From Cloacibacillus sp. (GTDB lineage: Bacteria > Synergistota > Synergistia > Synergistales > Synergistaceae): 51,168 nucleotides of DNA. Position numbers and translations under genes: made by a program. The notes beneath the pieces are model-generated. The model was not told where the DNA came from. It saw nothing but the letters and a program-made list of their open reading frames with translations, and did no database searches. The stretch's first letter is position 1. Every line of letters begins with the position of its first letter. Below, in pieces: positions 50,316 to 51,168 of this stretch. Location: contig NZ_JAJBUX010000102.1 in NCBI RefSeq assembly GCF_020860125.1, positions 1 to 51,168 of the forward strand, in the 5' to 3' direction.

Positions 50316-51168
50316 CTAATCGCTGCCATGACTGTGAATATCAGCATCATGGCAGGCAACAAAATGTCCTGGCTCATACTCAATTAATTTGGGCTGGCAT
50401 TCACGACACAGATCTCTTGCATAATTACATCTGGGGCTGAAACGACAATTGTCTGGAAGATCGATAGGAGAGGTGATTTCTCCTCTCAATACGACACGTT
50501 CCCGCCTATTACGAAGCTCCGGCACAGGGATAGCGGAGATAAGCGCCTTCGTATATGGGTGGATAGGATTATCAAACAACACTTCAGCAGGCGCTTTTTC
50601 TATTATTGTCCCTAAATACATCACTGCTATATCATCTGAGAAGTAATTTACAACACTTAAATTGTGAGTGATAAAAAGATATGTCAGCTTCATATCCCTC
50701 TGCAGGGTTTTTAGGAGATTCAGTATCTGAGCCTGTATCGACACGTCAAGCGCTGACACCGGCTCGTCGCAGACAATAAACTGCGGCTCCAAGGCAAGGG
50801 CTCTGGCAATGCCTATACGCTGGCGGCGGCCGCCGTCAAGCTCATGTGGATAACTGTTGATCAGGCGCGGTGCAAGACCAACGATCTCCATAAGTTCACA
50901 CACACGATTCTCTAATACATCTTTGTCCTGTATGAGCTTATTAATGATGATAGGCTCGGCGATTATCTTTCCAACCGACATTCGCGGGTCCAGGGATGAA
51001 AATGGGTCCTGAAATATGATCTGCATTTCTTTTCTAAGCTTACGCATCTGCTTTTTTTCATACTTCAGTATATTCTAGCAGTTAAAAAATATTTCGCCAG
51101 ACGTCCGTTCAAGAAGCCGTAGAATTGCAATGCCAGTGGTTGACTAACCACAGCCTGACTCTCCTACA
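50316..51168 (-). pseudogene. Oligopeptide ABC transporter ATPase (OppF/DppF-like), 5' partial with two in-frame TAG codons
   Basis: From the right edge of the window one minus-strand frame reads VGESGCG-TAG-STTG, a Walker A motif with its lysine codon replaced by TAG (51146-51144), and a second TAG follows at 51077-51075. From the ATG at 51047 the frame is open: Q-loop IIFQDPFSSLDPRM, signature PHELDGGRRQRIGIARAL, Walker B QFIVCDEPVSALD, and the OppF C-terminal NCRFSPRCNYARDLC motif. An ATPase without the Walker A lysine is not expected to work. Either the gene is decaying or these bases are errors at the end of the assembled sequence. The N-terminal part lies beyond the window. Confidence 0.8.

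Noticed and set aside
51075..51146. Pyrrolysine at the two TAG codons
   Set aside because: A modified lysine at the Walker A position is implausible and the other TAG is not at a conserved lysine; decay or error is simpler.
1..51168. CRISPR array or insertion sequence with transposase
   Set aside because: No regularly spaced direct repeats and no transposase or integrase gene were seen.

Overview
This window reads as chromosomal DNA from an anaerobic, amino-acid-fermenting bacterium with two membranes, most likely a member of the Synergistota (Cloacibacillus/Synergistes-like). The assignment is inference: it rests on a selenocysteine-dependent glycine reductase locus, TRAP and sodium-symporter uptake systems, a TolC/MacAB/HtrA envelope, moderately GC-rich coding DNA and frequent TTG/GTG starts. 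No 16S gene is present to confirm it. The right edge carries a decayed or error-containing gene.

Layout. 1-1020: non-coding repeats forming a nested inverted repeat, then a DUF3343 gene. 1.27-5.7 kb: ClC transporter, small membrane protein, GNAT, zinc-ribbon protein and a DUF3084 coiled-coil protein. 5.9-13.2 kb: a minus-strand cluster of response regulator, histidine kinase, TolC, MacA-like adaptor, ABC ATPase and MacB-like permease, next to a Spy/CpxP-like periplasmic protein; it looks like an envelope-stress-controlled tripartite efflux system. 13.5 kb: tRNA-Cys with a textbook promoter and terminator. 13.7-24.2 kb: Na+/Ca2+ exchanger, GNAT, YqjD/holin-like envelope trio, GGDEF protein, ATC-hydrolase-like protein, HtrA protease, EAL protein and an Lgt-like protein.

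24.2-30.6 kb holds information-processing genes: rpmH (found here as a 44-codon GTG-start gene), rnpA, yidD, yidC and jag on the minus strand, then rpsT (+), and leuS-holA (-). A structured element of about 208 bp with 49-bp terminal inverted repeats lies upstream of leuS. 30.9-36.5 kb is the metabolic centrepiece: a CdaR/PucR-type regulator divergent from grdE, grdB, grdX, trxA and grdA. Both grdB and grdA have an in-frame TGA read as selenocysteine, each followed by a small SECIS-like hairpin. Component C (grdC/grdD) and trxB are not here.

36.5-41.6 kb: C39-like peptidase, unknown protein, a lone pseudopilin, YbgC-type thioesterase, TetM/EF-G-like GTPase and a ferredoxin-nitroreductase fusion. 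41.8-43.4 kb: secreted serpin with an N-terminal SLH-like segment. 43.5-45.1 kb: Na+/solute symporter with a 47-aa accessory membrane protein. 45.2-48.1 kb: TRAP transporter (DctQ, DctM, DctP), whose DctP has an in-frame TGA. It is divergent from an XRE-cupin regulator. 49.2-51.2 kb: a dipeptide-epimerase-like enzyme and an oligopeptide ABC ATPase whose 5' part carries two TAG codons, one replacing the Walker A lysine. Together the right half describes peptide and amino-acid uptake and reductive (Stickland-type) fermentation.
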